Positions 1 through 9,354 are shown, counted from the first letter of the stretch. The stretch: DNA of 64,000 nucleotides from Algibacter lectus (GCF_900112395.1 NZ_FOLN01000006.1:124001-188000), one strand, 5' to 3'. The notes: a model not told the origin generated them from the sequence alone. Made by a program: numbers and translations.

Positions 1-22
1 TATAATTAATAACATAAAAAAA

Positions 23-59
23 AGCCCTTGACATTAAAAAATGTCAAGGGCTTTTTTTT
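23..59 (-). terminator. Intrinsic terminator, probably bidirectional
   Basis: A perfect 12-bp stem (AGCCCTTGACAT with ATGTCAAGGGCT) closes a 6-nt loop and has A/T tracts on both sides. It lies just downstream of the minus-strand hypothetical gene and would end its transcript. The T tract on the plus strand means it could also stop a transcript from a gene to the right of the window's left edge on the other strand. Confidence 0.9.
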
Positions 60-102
60 ATGTTCTACAACCTATTACCTAAGTTCTTCTACAGCGTAAA
101 AT

Positions 103-471
103 TTAATAGCGTGCAAAAAGCTCTTTGTACTCTCTTAAATCGGCTATATTACCTTTGTTGTTAAGATTTTTAGTTAACGCTATTAAGTATTTTAAACTCT
201 CTACCGGCGTATCTAAATCATTTACCGCTTCTGCGCCTTCTTCCTCATCTTCTAAAGGCTCATCATCAAGTATAGGAATAAGGAATGTACTATTCTCTTC
301 TAAATGCTCGTAAGTTAGCCTTAATACTTTTACCACTAAAGGTATTTGCTCTTCTAAAGCATAAGTTCTTAATTCCTTAATATCGTCGATTAGCGCTTCT
401 TTATTAATACCTGACTCATCAAGATCCTTAAGAATTTTATCGACTAATTTATTTGCTTTTTGATTTTCCAA
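103..471 (-). CDS. Acidic hypothetical protein, 122 aa
   Basis: I do not recognise this protein with certainty. It starts with a Lys-rich segment (MENQKANKLVDKIL), is predicted to be mostly helical, has no signal peptide or membrane segment, and carries a strongly acidic stretch near residues 68-82 (DDEPLEDEEEGAE). This suggests a small soluble cytoplasmic protein that might bind a basic partner. It stands alone between two strong terminators, downstream of rpsT, so it is probably its own transcript. The coding frame is credible: there is a clear ATG, normal composition for the neighbourhood, and its own terminator. Function unknown. Confidence 0.75.
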   Translation of the reverse strand: MENQKANKLVDKILKDLDESGINKEALIDDIKELRTYALEEQIPLVVKVLRLTYEHLEENSTFLIPILDDEPLEDEEEGAEAVNDLDTPVESLKYLIALTKNLNNKGNIADLREYKELFARY

Positions 472-570
472 CGGTGCTATTATTATGTGGTTAATAAACT
501 TATTCTATTTGCAAATTTATATTTTTAAATTACTTTTCGCACTATAAAGCGCATTAAAAAAATCCAAAAA

Positions 571-598
571 AAAAGCTTCTCATTTCTGAGAAGCTTTT
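571..598 (-). terminator. Terminator of rpsT
   Basis: A 12-bp perfect stem (AAAAGCTTCTCA with TGAGAAGCTTTT) has a 4-nt loop that reads GAAA on the minus strand, and is followed on that strand by a run of T. It sits about 25 bp after the rpsT stop codon. Confidence 0.9.
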
Positions 599-622
599 AG
601 TATCATAAATTTTAAATCACTC

Positions 623-874
623 TTAAAGTGCAGCAACAAATTTCGCTAAACCAGATTTAAGGTTTGCAGCTTTGTTTGCGTGAATTACGTTCTTCTTAGC
701 TAATCTATCTAACATAGATACAACTGAAGGATATAAAGTTTCAGCTTCGCTCTTATCAGTTAACTCACGTAATTTCTTGATAGCATTACGAGTTGTTTTA
801 TGCTGATATTTGTTAGTTAAACGCTTTGCTTCGTTACTTCTAATTCTTTTTAATGCTGACTTATGATTTGCCAT
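623..874 (-). CDS. rpsT: 30S ribosomal protein S20
   Basis: Ribosomal protein S20 binds 16S rRNA early in assembly of the small subunit. The 83-residue protein shows the family's Lys/Arg/Ala-rich helical pattern, opening with [18 protein letters not shown] and ending in an Ala/Lys-rich helix ([19 protein letters not shown]). Length is normal (about 85 residues). The ATG has no Shine-Dalgarno sequence, as usual in Bacteroidota. It lies between tRNA-Glu and a strong terminator and is transcribed in the same direction as the tRNA and proS, so read-through from upstream is possible. Confidence 0.97.
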   Translation of the reverse strand: MANHKSALKRIRSNEAKRLTNKYQHKTTRNAIKKLRELTDKSEAETLYPSVVSMLDRLAKKNVIHANKAANLKSGLAKFVAAL

Positions 875-902
875 TTTGTTTTTTCTTAATTTTTTAAAAT
901 TG

Positions 903-974
903 TAGCCCGTAGGGGAATCGAACCCCTCTTACCAGGATGAAAACCTGGCGTCCTAGCCGATAGACGAACGGGCC
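903..974 (-). tRNA. tRNA-Glu (anticodon TTC)
   Basis: The minus strand folds as a full 72-nt cloverleaf. The acceptor stem is GGCCCGT with ACGGGCT (the first pair is G-U). The anticodon stem is CCAGG/CCTGG around loop TTTTCAT, giving anticodon TTC at plus positions 939-941. The T arm is AGGGG-TTCGATT-CCCCT. The discriminator base is A and the CCA end is not encoded. It lies between rpsT and proS. Confidence 0.97.
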
Positions 975-1148
975 ATTATTTTTTGAGTGTGCAAATATAA
1001 AACTTTTATTTTAACTTGCAAATTTATTTTTTCAAATAAAATATTTTCTTTTCAAATAACTTAACAATGTTTTCCATTGCGGGTGCAAAGATACATCTTA
1101 ATTTAAGTTCTGCAAGTTTTTTTAAAAGTTTTTTGCATTTTTTTTTAA

Positions 1149-2627
1149 TTAATATGCCTTTGCAAATAACACTCTTCCTTTCGATGGTTTCCCTGAATAG
1201 ACACACACTCCATCTTCTTCCTTGAATTCCAAAGGAATACATCTAATAGTGGCTTTTGTTATCTCTTTTATCTTATCTTCTGTCTCAATTGTACCATCCC
1301 AATGCGCAGAAATAAATCCTGTTTTGTTTTCTAAAATATTTTTAAATTCTTCAAAAGAATTCACTTCCGTAATGTGAGAATCTCTAAAATCTAATGCTTT
1401 TTTAAACAAACCATCTTGCATTTCTTTTAATAAACCCTCAATAATTTCTGTTAAATCGCTTAAAGCAACAACTTGTTTTGTTAAAGTATCCCGTCTTGCT
1501 ATCTCAACAGTTCCGTTTGCGAGGTCTCTTGCTCCAATTGCTATGCGTAATGGCACACCTTGCAACTCGTGTTGTGCAAATTTAGCTCCTGGCCTATGCG
1601 TGGTTCTATTATCAAATTTAACCGTCATGTTTTTACTTCGTAGATCGCCCATTATAGTATTTGCGACTTCCGTAATAGCGTTTAAATCTTCTTCCGTTTT
1701 ATATATAGGAACAATTACAACTTGGTTTGGGGCTAAACTTGGAGGCAGAACTAATCCAAGATCATCACTATGCGTCATTATTAAAGCGCCCATTAATCGT
1801 GTTGAAACTCCCCATGAAGTTGCCCAAACATAATCTTGCTTCCCTTCTTTATTAGCAAACTTAACATCAAATGCTTTTGCAAAGTTTTGCCCTAAAAAGT
1901 GAGAGGTTCCTGCTTGCAATGCTTTTCCGTCTTGCATTAAGGCTTCAATACAATAAGTTTCATCGGCACCTGCAAAACGCTCACTTTCTGTTTTTAATCC
2001 TTGAATAACTGGTATAGCCATAAACTTTTCAGCAAATGTTGCATATACATTATTCATTGTTTCCGCTTCTGTTAGCGCTTCTGCTTTAGTTTCATGAGCG
2101 GTATGCCCTTCTTGCCATAAAAACTCAGCGGTACGTAAAAACAAACGTGTACGCATTTCCCAGCGCACTACATTAGCCCATTGGTTTATTAATAAAGGTA
2201 AATCACGGTAAGATTGTACCCAACCACGAAATGTATTCCATATAATAGCTTCAGACGTTGGCCTAACAATAAGCTCTTCTTCTAACTTAGCTTCCGGATC
2301 TACACGTAACTTACCTGGTCTATCAGGATCGTTCTGTAATCTATAATGTGTAACAATAGCACATTCTTTAGCAAAACCTTCAGCATTCTTTTCTTCAGCT
2401 TCAAATAAACTTTTCGGTACAAAAAGAGGGAAATAAGCGTTTTGATGTCCTGTTTCTTTAAACATTTTATCTAATTCCGCTTGCATTTTCTCCCAAATAG
2501 CATAGCCGTAAGGCTTGATTACCATGCAACCTCTAACAGCAGAGTTCTCCGCTAGGTCGGCTTTTACAACGAGTTCGTTATACCACTTAGAATAATCTTC
2601 TGCTCTACTAGTAAGTTTTTTGCTCAT
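1149..2627 (-). CDS. proS: Proline-tRNA ligase
   Basis: This class II aminoacyl-tRNA synthetase charges tRNA-Pro in the cytoplasm. From the chosen start ([18 protein letters not shown]) it is 492 residues, the length of the short archaeal/eukaryotic-type ProS without the editing insertion that is found in many Bacteroidota. Visible family sequence includes [17 protein letters not shown] near the start, the class II motif 2 region ([17 protein letters not shown], then [24 protein letters not shown]), motif 3-like sequence ending in RIAIGARDL, and an anticodon-binding C-terminal part that ends in the typical KAY. An upstream in-frame ATG would add six residues (MCQNIN), but the second Met matches the family start better. 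A TTG-N17-TAGTTTTG promoter lies upstream. Confidence 0.97.
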   Translation of the reverse strand: MSKKLTSRAEDYSKWYNELVVKADLAENSAVRGCMVIKPYGYAIWEKMQAELDKMFKETGHQNAYFPLFVPKSLFEAEEKNAEGFAKECAIVTHYRLQNDPDRPGKLRVDPEAKLEEELIVRPTSEAIIWNTFRGWVQSYRDLPLLINQWANVVRWEMRTRLFLRTAEFLWQEGHTAHETKAEALTEAETMNNVYATFAEKFMAIPVIQGLKTESERFAGADETYCIEALMQDGKALQAGTSHFLGQNFAKAFDVKFANKEGKQDYVWATSWGVSTRLMGALIMTHSDDLGLVLPPSLAPNQVVIVPIYKTEEDLNAITEVANTIMGDLRSKNMTVKFDNRTTHRPGAKFAQHELQGVPLRIAIGARDLANGTVEIARRDTLTKQVVALSDLTEIIEGLLKEMQDGLFKKALDFRDSHITEVNSFEEFKNILENKTGFISAHWDGTIETEDKIKEITKATIRCIPLEFKEEDGVCVYSGKPSKGRVLFAKAY

Positions 2628-2680
2628 ATTGATGTTTTGGCACAAAAATTGTGATTATGTTAAATAATAAAATAGTTCAG

Positions 2681-2708
2681 CAAAACTAACTATTTTTGTA
2701 GTGTCCAA
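2681..2708 (-). promoter_or_regulatory. proS promoter (TTG-N17-TAGTTTTG)
   Basis: On the minus strand a TTG at plus 2706-2708 (-33) is followed after 17 nt by TAGTTTTG at plus 2681-2688 (-7). This fits the Bacteroidota sigma-A pattern TTG / TAnnTTTG exactly. It is about 55 bp upstream of the chosen proS start. Confidence 0.7.
2691..2698 (+). promoter_or_regulatory. -7 box of the lipoprotein gene promoter
   Basis: TATTTTTG matches the Bacteroidota -7 consensus TAnnTTTG and lies 28 bp before the lipoprotein ATG. No good -33 TTG is visible at the expected distance. The box lies inside the spacer of the oppositely directed proS promoter, so the two promoters share DNA. Confidence 0.5.
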
Positions 2709-2726
2709 CAATAAAATTATACAGAT

Positions 2727-3854
2727 ATGCAATTAAATAGCTACTTAAAACAAAAAATGCCAAACTTAGCACTGCTTGCTTTGCTAATTGGTGTGTCATC
2801 TTGTGGCTCATATCAATACGTAGGTGTTGACAATGATGGAATTTATGGCGAGGAAACTGTTCGCGTTGTTCAAAACGAAGAAACAGAAGTTGCAACTCCA
2901 AGCAGCTCAAATAGTAAATATTACGAAAACTATTTTAAAACAGGTGCTTTAGAAACCGAACAAATGATAGTGAATAGCGAGATTTTCACAGATATTGATA
3001 GTTATGAAAGTGACAATTATACTGATGAAGAAGCTATTATAACAGATAATACATACCAAGGTTATGCAGGCTGGGGACAAGCCACCAACAACGTTACTAT
3101 TAACTATATAGACAATGGATGGAATAACTACGGATGGAATAATTGGGGTTACAACAGTTGGGAATGGAATAGATATAACAATTGGGGTTGGAACAGATTT
3201 AACAACTGGGGCTACTATAATCCATACCGTTATGGAGGTTACAACAATATTTTTTATGGCGGTTATGGCGGCTGGGGTTATTACAACAACTGGAGCTACA
3301 ATGGTTTTAACGGATACTGGGGTAACAGAGGTGGTTACTACAACTACAATAATAGAAATTACAAGAATAACCGAGTAGCATACAATGCTAGTAGAAGAAC
3401 TAGCTATGGAACTGCAGTAAACACAAATCGTCGTACTAGTGCTTCAACTACTTCAGGACGTAGTAGCTCTACTTCAAAATACAATACTACAACGAGAAGA
3501 AGTAGCACATCTAGTTCTACAATCAACGGCAACACAGTTAGAAGAAGCTCAACACCTAGCTCAACAACTTCAAGAAGAACATCTACTGTAACTAGAACGC
3601 CGTCTACAAATTCAACATCGAGATCAACATCAACTACAACAAGACGTAGTTCTACATACACGCCATCAACAAGCAGTAGAAGCTCTTCACCTTCAAGCAC
3701 AAGATCTTCATCTAGCTCAAGAAGCTCTACTTACACACCAAGCACAAGAAGCTCATCAAGTTCTAATGGATCAACCACAAGATCATCAAGTAGCAGTAGT
3801 AGCCGAAGTTCAGGTAGCACAAGATCCTCATCTAGCGGAGGAAGACGTCGTTAA
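2727..3854 (+). CDS. Low-complexity lipoprotein, Trp/Tyr/Asn/Gly-rich then Ser/Thr/Arg-rich
   Basis: I recognise no enzymatic family. The N-terminus is a lipoprotein signal (hydrophobic LALLALLIG followed by VSSC, lipidated Cys26). Residues about 30-110 are acidic and fairly ordinary. Residues about 125-225 are dominated by W, N, Y and G in short repeats such as NNWGYNSWEWNRYNNWGW. Residues about 225-375 consist almost entirely of S, T and R with some P, ending in GGRRR. This layout of a membrane anchor with an aromatic/Gly segment and a cationic Ser/Thr tail suggests a cell-envelope protein whose tail contacts anionic polymers, but that is inference. It lies 35 bp upstream of a FadL-like porin in the same direction and is probably co-transcribed with it. 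Codon use in the tail is varied, so it is a true protein repeat rather than a simple DNA expansion. Confidence 0.85.
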   Translation: MQLNSYLKQKMPNLALLALLIGVSSCGSYQYVGVDNDGIYGEETVRVVQNEETEVATPSSSNSKYYENYFKTGALETEQMIVNSEIFTDIDSYESDNYTDEEAIITDNTYQGYAGWGQATNNVTINYIDNGWNNYGWNNWGYNSWEWNRYNNWGWNRFNNWGYYNPYRYGGYNNIFYGGYGGWGYYNNWSYNGFNGYWGNRGGYYNYNNRNYKNNRVAYNASRRTSYGTAVNTNRRTSASTTSGRSSSTSKYNTTTRRSSTSSSTINGNTVRRSSTPSSTTSRRTSTVTRTPSTNSTSRSTSTTTRRSSTYTPSTSSRSSSPSSTRSSSSSRSSTYTPSTRSSSSSNGSTTRSSSSSSSRSSGSTRSSSSGGRRR

Positions 3855-3889
3855 TTCATTCTAAGAAAAAAAAAGAAAACTATTTATAT

Positions 3890-5386
3890 ATGAAAAAGTT
3901 AAGTTTACTATTCATAGGTGTATTCTCTATGTCTAATATATACGCTCAAGATATTAGTGACGCCTTACGCTACTCGCAAGATGAAATTCAAGGAAGCGCC
4001 AGATTTAGAGCGTTAAGCGGTGCCTTTGGTGCTCTTGGAGGTGATTTGAGTGCAGTAAGTATAAACCCTGCTGGCTCGGCTGTATTCAGTCAAAGTCACG
4101 CATCGTTTTCATTAATAAGTGCAGATAAAAACAACACTGCAAACTATTTTGGAAACATTGAAAAAACAAACGATTCTAAATTAGATTTAAACCAAGGTGG
4201 AGCCGCTTTTGTTTTTAAAAGTAATAATAATTCGCCATGGAGAAAATTTACTTTAGCCATAGCTTACGACAGAACGAATGACCATAATAATAGTTGGTAT
4301 GCTGAAGGAATTGGCAACACCTCTATAGATCAATATTTTTTAGACTATACTAGAAATACAGTAATTCCTTTTGGTGTTTTAAAACTACAAGGTGATGAAT
4401 TCATAGAAAATGCTTATGCTGATATAGGTGCAATTCCAGAAGTTGGTTTTAAATACCAACAAGCTTTTTTAGGATATTGGGGAGGAATCATAGACCCATT
4501 AAATACTGACGACACTACAAATAATGATAATATAGATTATGTAAGTATCTTGAGCGGATCTCCATACAACCAAACTTATTCTAAAATATCTACAGGTTAT
4601 AATGGAAAGATTAGTTTCAACTTTGCAACCCAATATGAAGATAATTTATACTTAGGTATAAATTTGAACTCTCATTTTATAGACTACCAACAATCTAATT
4701 TTTTTACTGAAAATAACGACGTCGAATTTGAAAACAATTTAGCTACTACCGGAAATGGGTTTTCATTTCAATTAGGAGCTATTTTAAAAATTACACCAGA
4801 ACTCCGTATGGGGTTAGCTTACGATTCACCTACTTGGTATACAATTCAAGAAGAAGCAAGTCAGTCGATTTATTCACTTGAAGCAGACGACGAGATTGGT
4901 TTTATCTCTAACATTATTAACATTTACCCAGAATACAAACTACAAACACCAGGGGAATTTACAGGGAGTATAGCTTATATTTTTGGACAACAAGGTTTAA
5001 TTAGTTTCGATTATTCGAATAAAAACTATGCCAACACTACATTTAAACCAGAAGTAGATTATACAGATTTAAACGCAGATATTACAAACGTATTAACCTC
5101 TGCTTCTACTTACCGTTTTGGTGGTGAGTACAAAGTGAAACAATTAAGTTTTAGAGGTGGTTATAGATTTGAAGAAAGCCCATATACCGATGGTGTTACT
5201 GTTGGAGATTTAAATGGATTCTCTTTAGGTTTGGGATATAATTTTGGTAACACAAAATTAGATTTAACCTTCGATCAGGCTAAACGCTCATACCAAACTT
5301 CATTATACAATGTTGGACTAATTGATACCGTCGATATCGATAGAGTAAACTCTAATGTTACACTATCTTTAAGCTTCAATATCTAG
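3890..5386 (+). CDS. OmpP1/FadL-family outer-membrane transporter
   Basis: FadL-type beta-barrels let hydrophobic compounds cross the outer membrane, and flavobacterial members are often labelled hemin receptor or long-chain fatty acid porin. The 498-residue protein has a signal peptide ending in NIYAQ. It then has the family's N-terminal plug region with SGAFGALGGDLSAVSINPAGSAVF, where the NPAG motif is diagnostic, followed by alternating amphipathic strands with many Gly/Tyr/Asn turns. It ends in an aromatic strand (VNSNVTLSLSFNI) expected of an outer-membrane barrel. A terminator follows. The substrate cannot be read from the sequence. Confidence 0.9.
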   Translation: MKKLSLLFIGVFSMSNIYAQDISDALRYSQDEIQGSARFRALSGAFGALGGDLSAVSINPAGSAVFSQSHASFSLISADKNNTANYFGNIEKTNDSKLDLNQGGAAFVFKSNNNSPWRKFTLAIAYDRTNDHNNSWYAEGIGNTSIDQYFLDYTRNTVIPFGVLKLQGDEFIENAYADIGAIPEVGFKYQQAFLGYWGGIIDPLNTDDTTNNDNIDYVSILSGSPYNQTYSKISTGYNGKISFNFATQYEDNLYLGINLNSHFIDYQQSNFFTENNDVEFENNLATTGNGFSFQLGAILKITPELRMGLAYDSPTWYTIQEEASQSIYSLEADDEIGFISNIINIYPEYKLQTPGEFTGSIAYIFGQQGLISFDYSNKNYANTTFKPEVDYTDLNADITNVLTSASTYRFGGEYKVKQLSFRGGYRFEESPYTDGVTVGDLNGFSLGLGYNFGNTKLDLTFDQAKRSYQTSLYNVGLIDTVDIDRVNSNVTLSLSFNI

Positions 5387-5412
5387 TAAATATTTCAATT
5401 TTAAAACACTTA

Positions 5413-5446
5413 AAAAGCTTGAACTTTAAAATGTTCGAGCTTTTTT
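5413..5446 (+). terminator. Terminator after the FadL-like gene
   Basis: The stem AAGCTTGAAC / GTTCGAGCTT (one G-T pair) is followed by a T run on the plus strand. It lies about 25 bp after the stop codon. Confidence 0.85.
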
Positions 5447-5535
5447 CATTTTAATTGTAATATTTAAAAGAGAAAACAGACCAAGTAGAAACAACAATTA
5501 TATGTTAAGATAAAACATAACAAAACGGAATTACT

Positions 5536-5543
5536 TATCTTTG
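5536..5543 (+). promoter_or_regulatory. -7 promoter box of folE
   Basis: TATCTTTG fits TAnnTTTG and is followed by a short untranslated leader of about 25-30 nt before the ATG. A -33 TTG is not obvious, so only the -7 element is supported. Confidence 0.5.
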
Positions 5544-5572
5544 CAGACTTAAAAATAAGATATTTTTCGCAA

Positions 5573-6250
5573 ATGAAAATGGATAATAATATAGAAGAAC
5601 ACGATACTTTGGGCGAAGACCATATTGGAACATCAGCAGATACGCCTTTAAGGAATGATGCTTTTACCCTTTCTGACTCAGAGAAAATAGACATTATTAA
5701 AGACGATGTACGTCACATTTTAGAAACATTAGGGTTAGATTTAACCGACGATAGTTTGAGTGGTACACCTAATCGTGTTGCAAAAATGTTTGTAAACGAA
5801 ATTTTTGGTGGCTTAGACCCTAAGAAAAAACCAAAAGCATCTACTTTTGACAACAAATACAAGTATGGAGAAATGCTTGTTGAAAAAAACATAACAGTAT
5901 ACTCAACATGCGAACACCATTTATTACCAATTGTTGGAAGAGCACACATTGCTTATATCTCTAACGGAACGGTAGTTGGTTTATCTAAAATGAACCGTGT
6001 TGTAGATTATTATGCAAAGCGCCCACAAGTTCAAGAGCGTTTAACAATTCAAGTTGTAAAAGCATTACAAGAAGTATTAAACACAGACGATGTTGCTTGC
6101 GTTATAGATGCTAAGCACTTATGCGTAAACTCTAGAGGTATTCGTGATATTGAGAGCAGTACTGTAACTTCAGAATTTGGTGGTAAATTTAAAGAAGAAT
6201 CTACTAGAAGAGAGTTTTTAGATTACATTAAATTAGAAACTAAATTTTAA
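5573..6250 (+). CDS. folE: GTP cyclohydrolase I
   Basis: FolE converts GTP to 7,8-dihydroneopterin triphosphate, the first step of tetrahydrofolate (and possibly other pterin) synthesis. The 225-residue protein carries the full active site. Zinc ligands are Cys113 and His116 (TCEHHLLPIVG) and Cys184 (HLCVNSRGI), and the intervening SKMNRVVDYYAKRPQVQERL segment is the conserved GTP-binding block. The first 35 residues are acidic and poorly conserved, as is common. The ATG used may be the first or the second (two codons later). Folate made here serves MetF and MetH encoded further right in the window. Confidence 0.97.
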   Translation: MKMDNNIEEHDTLGEDHIGTSADTPLRNDAFTLSDSEKIDIIKDDVRHILETLGLDLTDDSLSGTPNRVAKMFVNEIFGGLDPKKKPKASTFDNKYKYGEMLVEKNITVYSTCEHHLLPIVGRAHIAYISNGTVVGLSKMNRVVDYYAKRPQVQERLTIQVVKALQEVLNTDDVACVIDAKHLCVNSRGIRDIESSTVTSEFGGKFKEESTRREFLDYIKLETKF

Positions 6251-6313
6251 GTTTTTAATTTATTCACTCTCGATTTTCAATCAACAACATCTCAACCTAA
6301 CAACATTTAACGC

Positions 6314-7795
6314 ATGCAACTTTTCGAGCATAACCCTATCAAAATATACAATTCTCTTTCAGGAAAAAAAGAAACCTTTACACCTATTGAAACTGGCTAT
6401 GTTGGTATGTATGTTTGTGGACCTACAGTTTACAGCAATGTGCACTTAGGTAATGTTAGAACATTTATGTCTTTCGATATGGTGTTTCGTTATTTAAAAC
6501 ATTTAGGCTATAAAGTACGCTACGTACGGAACATCACAGATGCTGGACATTTAGAAAACGATGCAGATGCTGGTGAAGATAAAATTACTAAAAAAGCACG
6601 CTTAGAGCAAATAGAACCTATGGAAGTAGTACAACGCTACACTGTAGATTTTCATAATATATTAAACACGTTCAATTTTTTACCGCCAAGTATAGAACCT
6701 ACGGCAACAGGACATATTATTGAACAAATTGAATTAATTTCTACCATTATCGAAAATGGTTTTGGTTACGAAGTAAACGGATCTGTATATTTTGATGTTC
6801 ATAAATTTAATGAAACTCATGAATACGGAAAATTAAGTAAACGTAAACTTGAAGATTTAATTCACAATACAAGAGAACTCGACGGACAAAGTGATAAGAG
6901 AAATCCACAAGATTTTGCCCTTTGGAAAAGAGCAGAACCTCAACACATTATGCGTTGGCCTTCGCCTTGGAGCGATGGTTTTCCTGGATGGCATTTAGAA
7001 TGTACTGCCATGAGTACAAAGTATTTAGGAGAGCAATTTGATATTCATGGTGGTGGAATGGATTTAAAATTTCCACATCACGAATGTGAAATTGCACAAA
7101 ATGAAGCAGCCAAAGGAAAATCGCCTGTAAACTATTGGATGCACGCCAATATGCTCGAATTAAACGGACAACGTATGTCTAAATCTACCGGAAACACGGT
7201 AAATCCAGACGAGTTACTTTCGGGTAATAACGATTTTTTCAGTAAAGCATATGCGCCTAGTGTTATTAGATTTTTTATAGCACAATCGTCATACAGAAGT
7301 GTTTTAGATTTAACTAATGATGGTTTATTAGCCAGTGAAAAAGGTTTTTACAGACTAATGGATGCTGTTAATTTATTAGAAAAATTAGAAGTATCAAAAG
7401 CATCAACTATAAATATCAATGCTTGGAGACAATCTTGCTATGATGCTATGAACGATGATTTTAACTCGCCGATTTTAATTGCTAATTTATTTGAAGCAGC
7501 AAAATATATTAACCAAATAAAAGAAGGTAAAGAAACTATTTCTGCCGAAGATTTAGCAACTTTAACAAATACCATGAACATCTTCGTTTTTGATGTTTTA
7601 GGCTTAGAAAACGTAGTTAAAAACGATTCTGGAACCGATAAATTAACTGGTGCTGTAAATGTTTTAATAAAACTAAGACAAGAAGCTCGAGCTAATAAAG
7701 ATTTTGCTTTATCTGATAAAATTCGTGACGAACTAGCCGAAGCCGGTATCTTGCTAAAAGATGGTAAAGACGGTACAACCTATTCGGTTAACTAA
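6314..7795 (+). CDS. cysS: Cysteine-tRNA ligase
   Basis: This class I synthetase charges tRNA-Cys. The 493-residue protein shows [16 protein letters not shown] (Cys35 is a zinc ligand and HLGN is the HIGH-type motif). Further ligand positions are Cys230 ([10 protein letters not shown]), His255 and Glu259 ([14 protein letters not shown]), and the KMSKS-type motif is RMSKS at 287-291. The C-terminal DALR-like helical domain ends in the usual DGTTYSV. Length is typical. It follows folE by about 60 bp and yidD follows about 70 bp later, so the three may be co-transcribed. Confidence 0.97.
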   Translation: MQLFEHNPIKIYNSLSGKKETFTPIETGYVGMYVCGPTVYSNVHLGNVRTFMSFDMVFRYLKHLGYKVRYVRNITDAGHLENDADAGEDKITKKARLEQIEPMEVVQRYTVDFHNILNTFNFLPPSIEPTATGHIIEQIELISTIIENGFGYEVNGSVYFDVHKFNETHEYGKLSKRKLEDLIHNTRELDGQSDKRNPQDFALWKRAEPQHIMRWPSPWSDGFPGWHLECTAMSTKYLGEQFDIHGGGMDLKFPHHECEIAQNEAAKGKSPVNYWMHANMLELNGQRMSKSTGNTVNPDELLSGNNDFFSKAYAPSVIRFFIAQSSYRSVLDLTNDGLLASEKGFYRLMDAVNLLEKLEVSKASTININAWRQSCYDAMNDDFNSPILIANLFEAAKYINQIKEGKETISAEDLATLTNTMNIFVFDVLGLENVVKNDSGTDKLTGAVNVLIKLRQEARANKDFALSDKIRDELAEAGILLKDGKDGTTYSVN

Positions 7796-7865
7796 CACTT
7801 TCTTTTTTGTAGAAATTCAGAAAGCTACTTTATAACTTAAGGTTTTATAATCTTATTTAGATCTT

Positions 7866-8105
7866 ATGCTGAAAAAAATATTAGTAGCACCATTTCTATT
7901 CTTAATAAAGGTTTATCAAAAACTGATATCGCCACTCACACCTGCAACCTGTAGGTTCCACCCTACTTGCTCGCAATACTCTAAAGAAGCCTTAGAAAAA
8001 CATGGCATCCTTAAAGGCGGTTGGTTAGCTATAAAACGTGTTTTTAGCTGTCATCCTTGGGGAGGTTCAGGATACGATCCTGTTCCTGAAAAAGACAAGA
8101 AATAA
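7866..8105 (+). CDS. yidD: Membrane protein insertion efficiency factor YidD
   Basis: YidD is a small inner-membrane-associated protein that assists YidC/Sec-dependent membrane insertion. The 79 residues include the full family signature: [23 protein letters not shown], then [10 protein letters not shown], then [18 protein letters not shown], with the three conserved cysteines. The N-terminal amphipathic helix is present. It is not beside yidC or rpmH here, unlike in proteobacteria, but lies downstream of cysS. It ends 12 bp from the convergent TPR gene. Confidence 0.95.
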   Translation: MLKKILVAPFLFLIKVYQKLISPLTPATCRFHPTCSQYSKEALEKHGILKGGWLAIKRVFSCHPWGGSGYDPVPEKDKK

Positions 8106-8117
8106 ACAGCTTACAAA

Positions 8118-9077
8118 CTAAAGCTCTTCCAGCTCTTTTACGTTTTCATTAAAGAAATAGAACTGATTTTTGTGCCAATATGTATTTTCAAACAACGTAA
8201 TTCCAGAAGCAGTGTTTCCATTTCTTTGTAAAATATCTTTAGCCTTGTTGTAGTATAATTTGGTATTTGGTAAATCTTTCAACTTATAGTAAGTCATAGC
8301 AAGTCCAAGCATAGCATCAAAGTCTAACGAATCAAATTTTAACGCCGTTTCAAAATCCGAAACAGCATTTTTATATTTCCCTAAAAGCAAATGAGTTGTC
8401 CCTCTATAGAAATAAGCAAACCCGTTATTTTCATTCAATCGTAATACTGTCGAAAAATCATTTTTTGCTTTCTTATAGTAATTAATACTCAACAAAAACA
8501 CACCACGATTGTAGTACGTATCTGCCGACGGATCCATGAGTACCGCCACTGTATAATCTTTTAAGGCTTGTTTGTAATTCTCTAATTTCTCAAAAACCAA
8601 ACCACGCAACGTATACCCTTTTGGATAATATGGCTCCTTACTTAGCAAATCATTAAGCACCTCAATAGTTCCTGTATAATCGCTTAAATCGAAATTAGCA
8701 CAAGCCAAACTATAAAGCGCATCCAAGAAATTAGGATCTATTTTTACAGCATCTCTATAATCCTGCCTAGCACCTTCAAAATCTTCTAAGCTATATCGAG
8801 CATTACCACGATTAAAGTAACTATCGGCATCAGGCTCTGTAATTATTATTTTAGAATAATCGATTATAGCTCCCGAGTAATCACCCAAGTCATTTTTTGC
8901 AATTGCACGATAAAAATAAGCATCTAACTTATCCGAGTCTAAACTAATTACCTGAGTTAAAAGCTCAATGCGCTCGCTTAAATCTTCAGTTTTTAAGGCT
9001 TGACGAAACAATTTATTTGCCTGACCAAATATCAATATTGGTACAACAACTAAAATTAAAGTAAAATATTTTTTCAT
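8118..9077 (-). CDS. Secreted TPR-repeat protein, 319 aa
   Basis: A signal peptide (MKKYFTLILVVVPILIFGQ) is followed by about seven tetratricopeptide repeats between residues 48 and 285, with clear units such as AYFYRAIAKNDLGDYSGAI and ADSYFNRGNARYSLEDFEGA. It is therefore a periplasmic or cell-surface helical scaffold for protein-protein contacts. There are no catalytic motifs. It stands alone, converging on yidD, and its partner is not evident from the neighbours. Confidence 0.88.
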   Translation of the reverse strand: MKKYFTLILVVVPILIFGQANKLFRQALKTEDLSERIELLTQVISLDSDKLDAYFYRAIAKNDLGDYSGAIIDYSKIIITEPDADSYFNRGNARYSLEDFEGARQDYRDAVKIDPNFLDALYSLACANFDLSDYTGTIEVLNDLLSKEPYYPKGYTLRGLVFEKLENYKQALKDYTVAVLMDPSADTYYNRGVFLLSINYYKKAKNDFSTVLRLNENNGFAYFYRGTTHLLLGKYKNAVSDFETALKFDSLDFDAMLGLAMTYYKLKDLPNTKLYYNKAKDILQRNGNTASGITLFENTYWHKNQFYFFNENVKELEEL

Positions 9078-9196
9078 ATTATATTAATTCAACAATTAAT
9101 ATGCCATTTATATGGCTTCTGCAATTTTTTATGAAAGGTAATTATTTTTTAGATAATACTATACATTTTCTATTCGGCAAAGGCATTCATTTTTTC

Positions 9197-9283
9197 GGGC
9201 GTTTCCCTTCGGGGCAGGCTTTCACTACTCGCTCCCTCCTATGGTCGGGGAGCTCAAACAAGCCGTTCAATCCTTAACGCGGG
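9197..9283 (+). repeat. Dispersed intergenic repeat, family A, copy 1
   Basis: The element begins GGGCGTTTCCC, continues with CAGGCTTTCACTAC, has a central hairpin (GCTCCC / GGGGAGC), and ends with GCCGTTCAATCCTTAACGCG. The same order of blocks occurs at 34558-34714 (minus) and 55881-55974 (plus). It lies in the 329-bp gap between pruA and the TPR gene. The left part of that gap is AT-rich with nothing else I can identify. Confidence 0.75.
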
Positions 9284-9354
9284 GCTTTTTATTGATTTAT
9301 TTATCAATTTCAAACAAAGTTTATGTCATTCACACTAAAATTTCATAAACCAAA

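Noticed and set aside
1024-1242. 72-codon minus-strand ORF over the 3' end of proS
   Set aside because: It is in another frame of the same strand, Lys/Leu-rich from an AT-rich region, and has no plausible start signal.
3404-3700. 98-codon antisense ORF in the lipoprotein gene
   Set aside because: Its Leu/Val/Glu composition is simply the complement of the Ser/Thr/Arg codon repeats of the sense gene.
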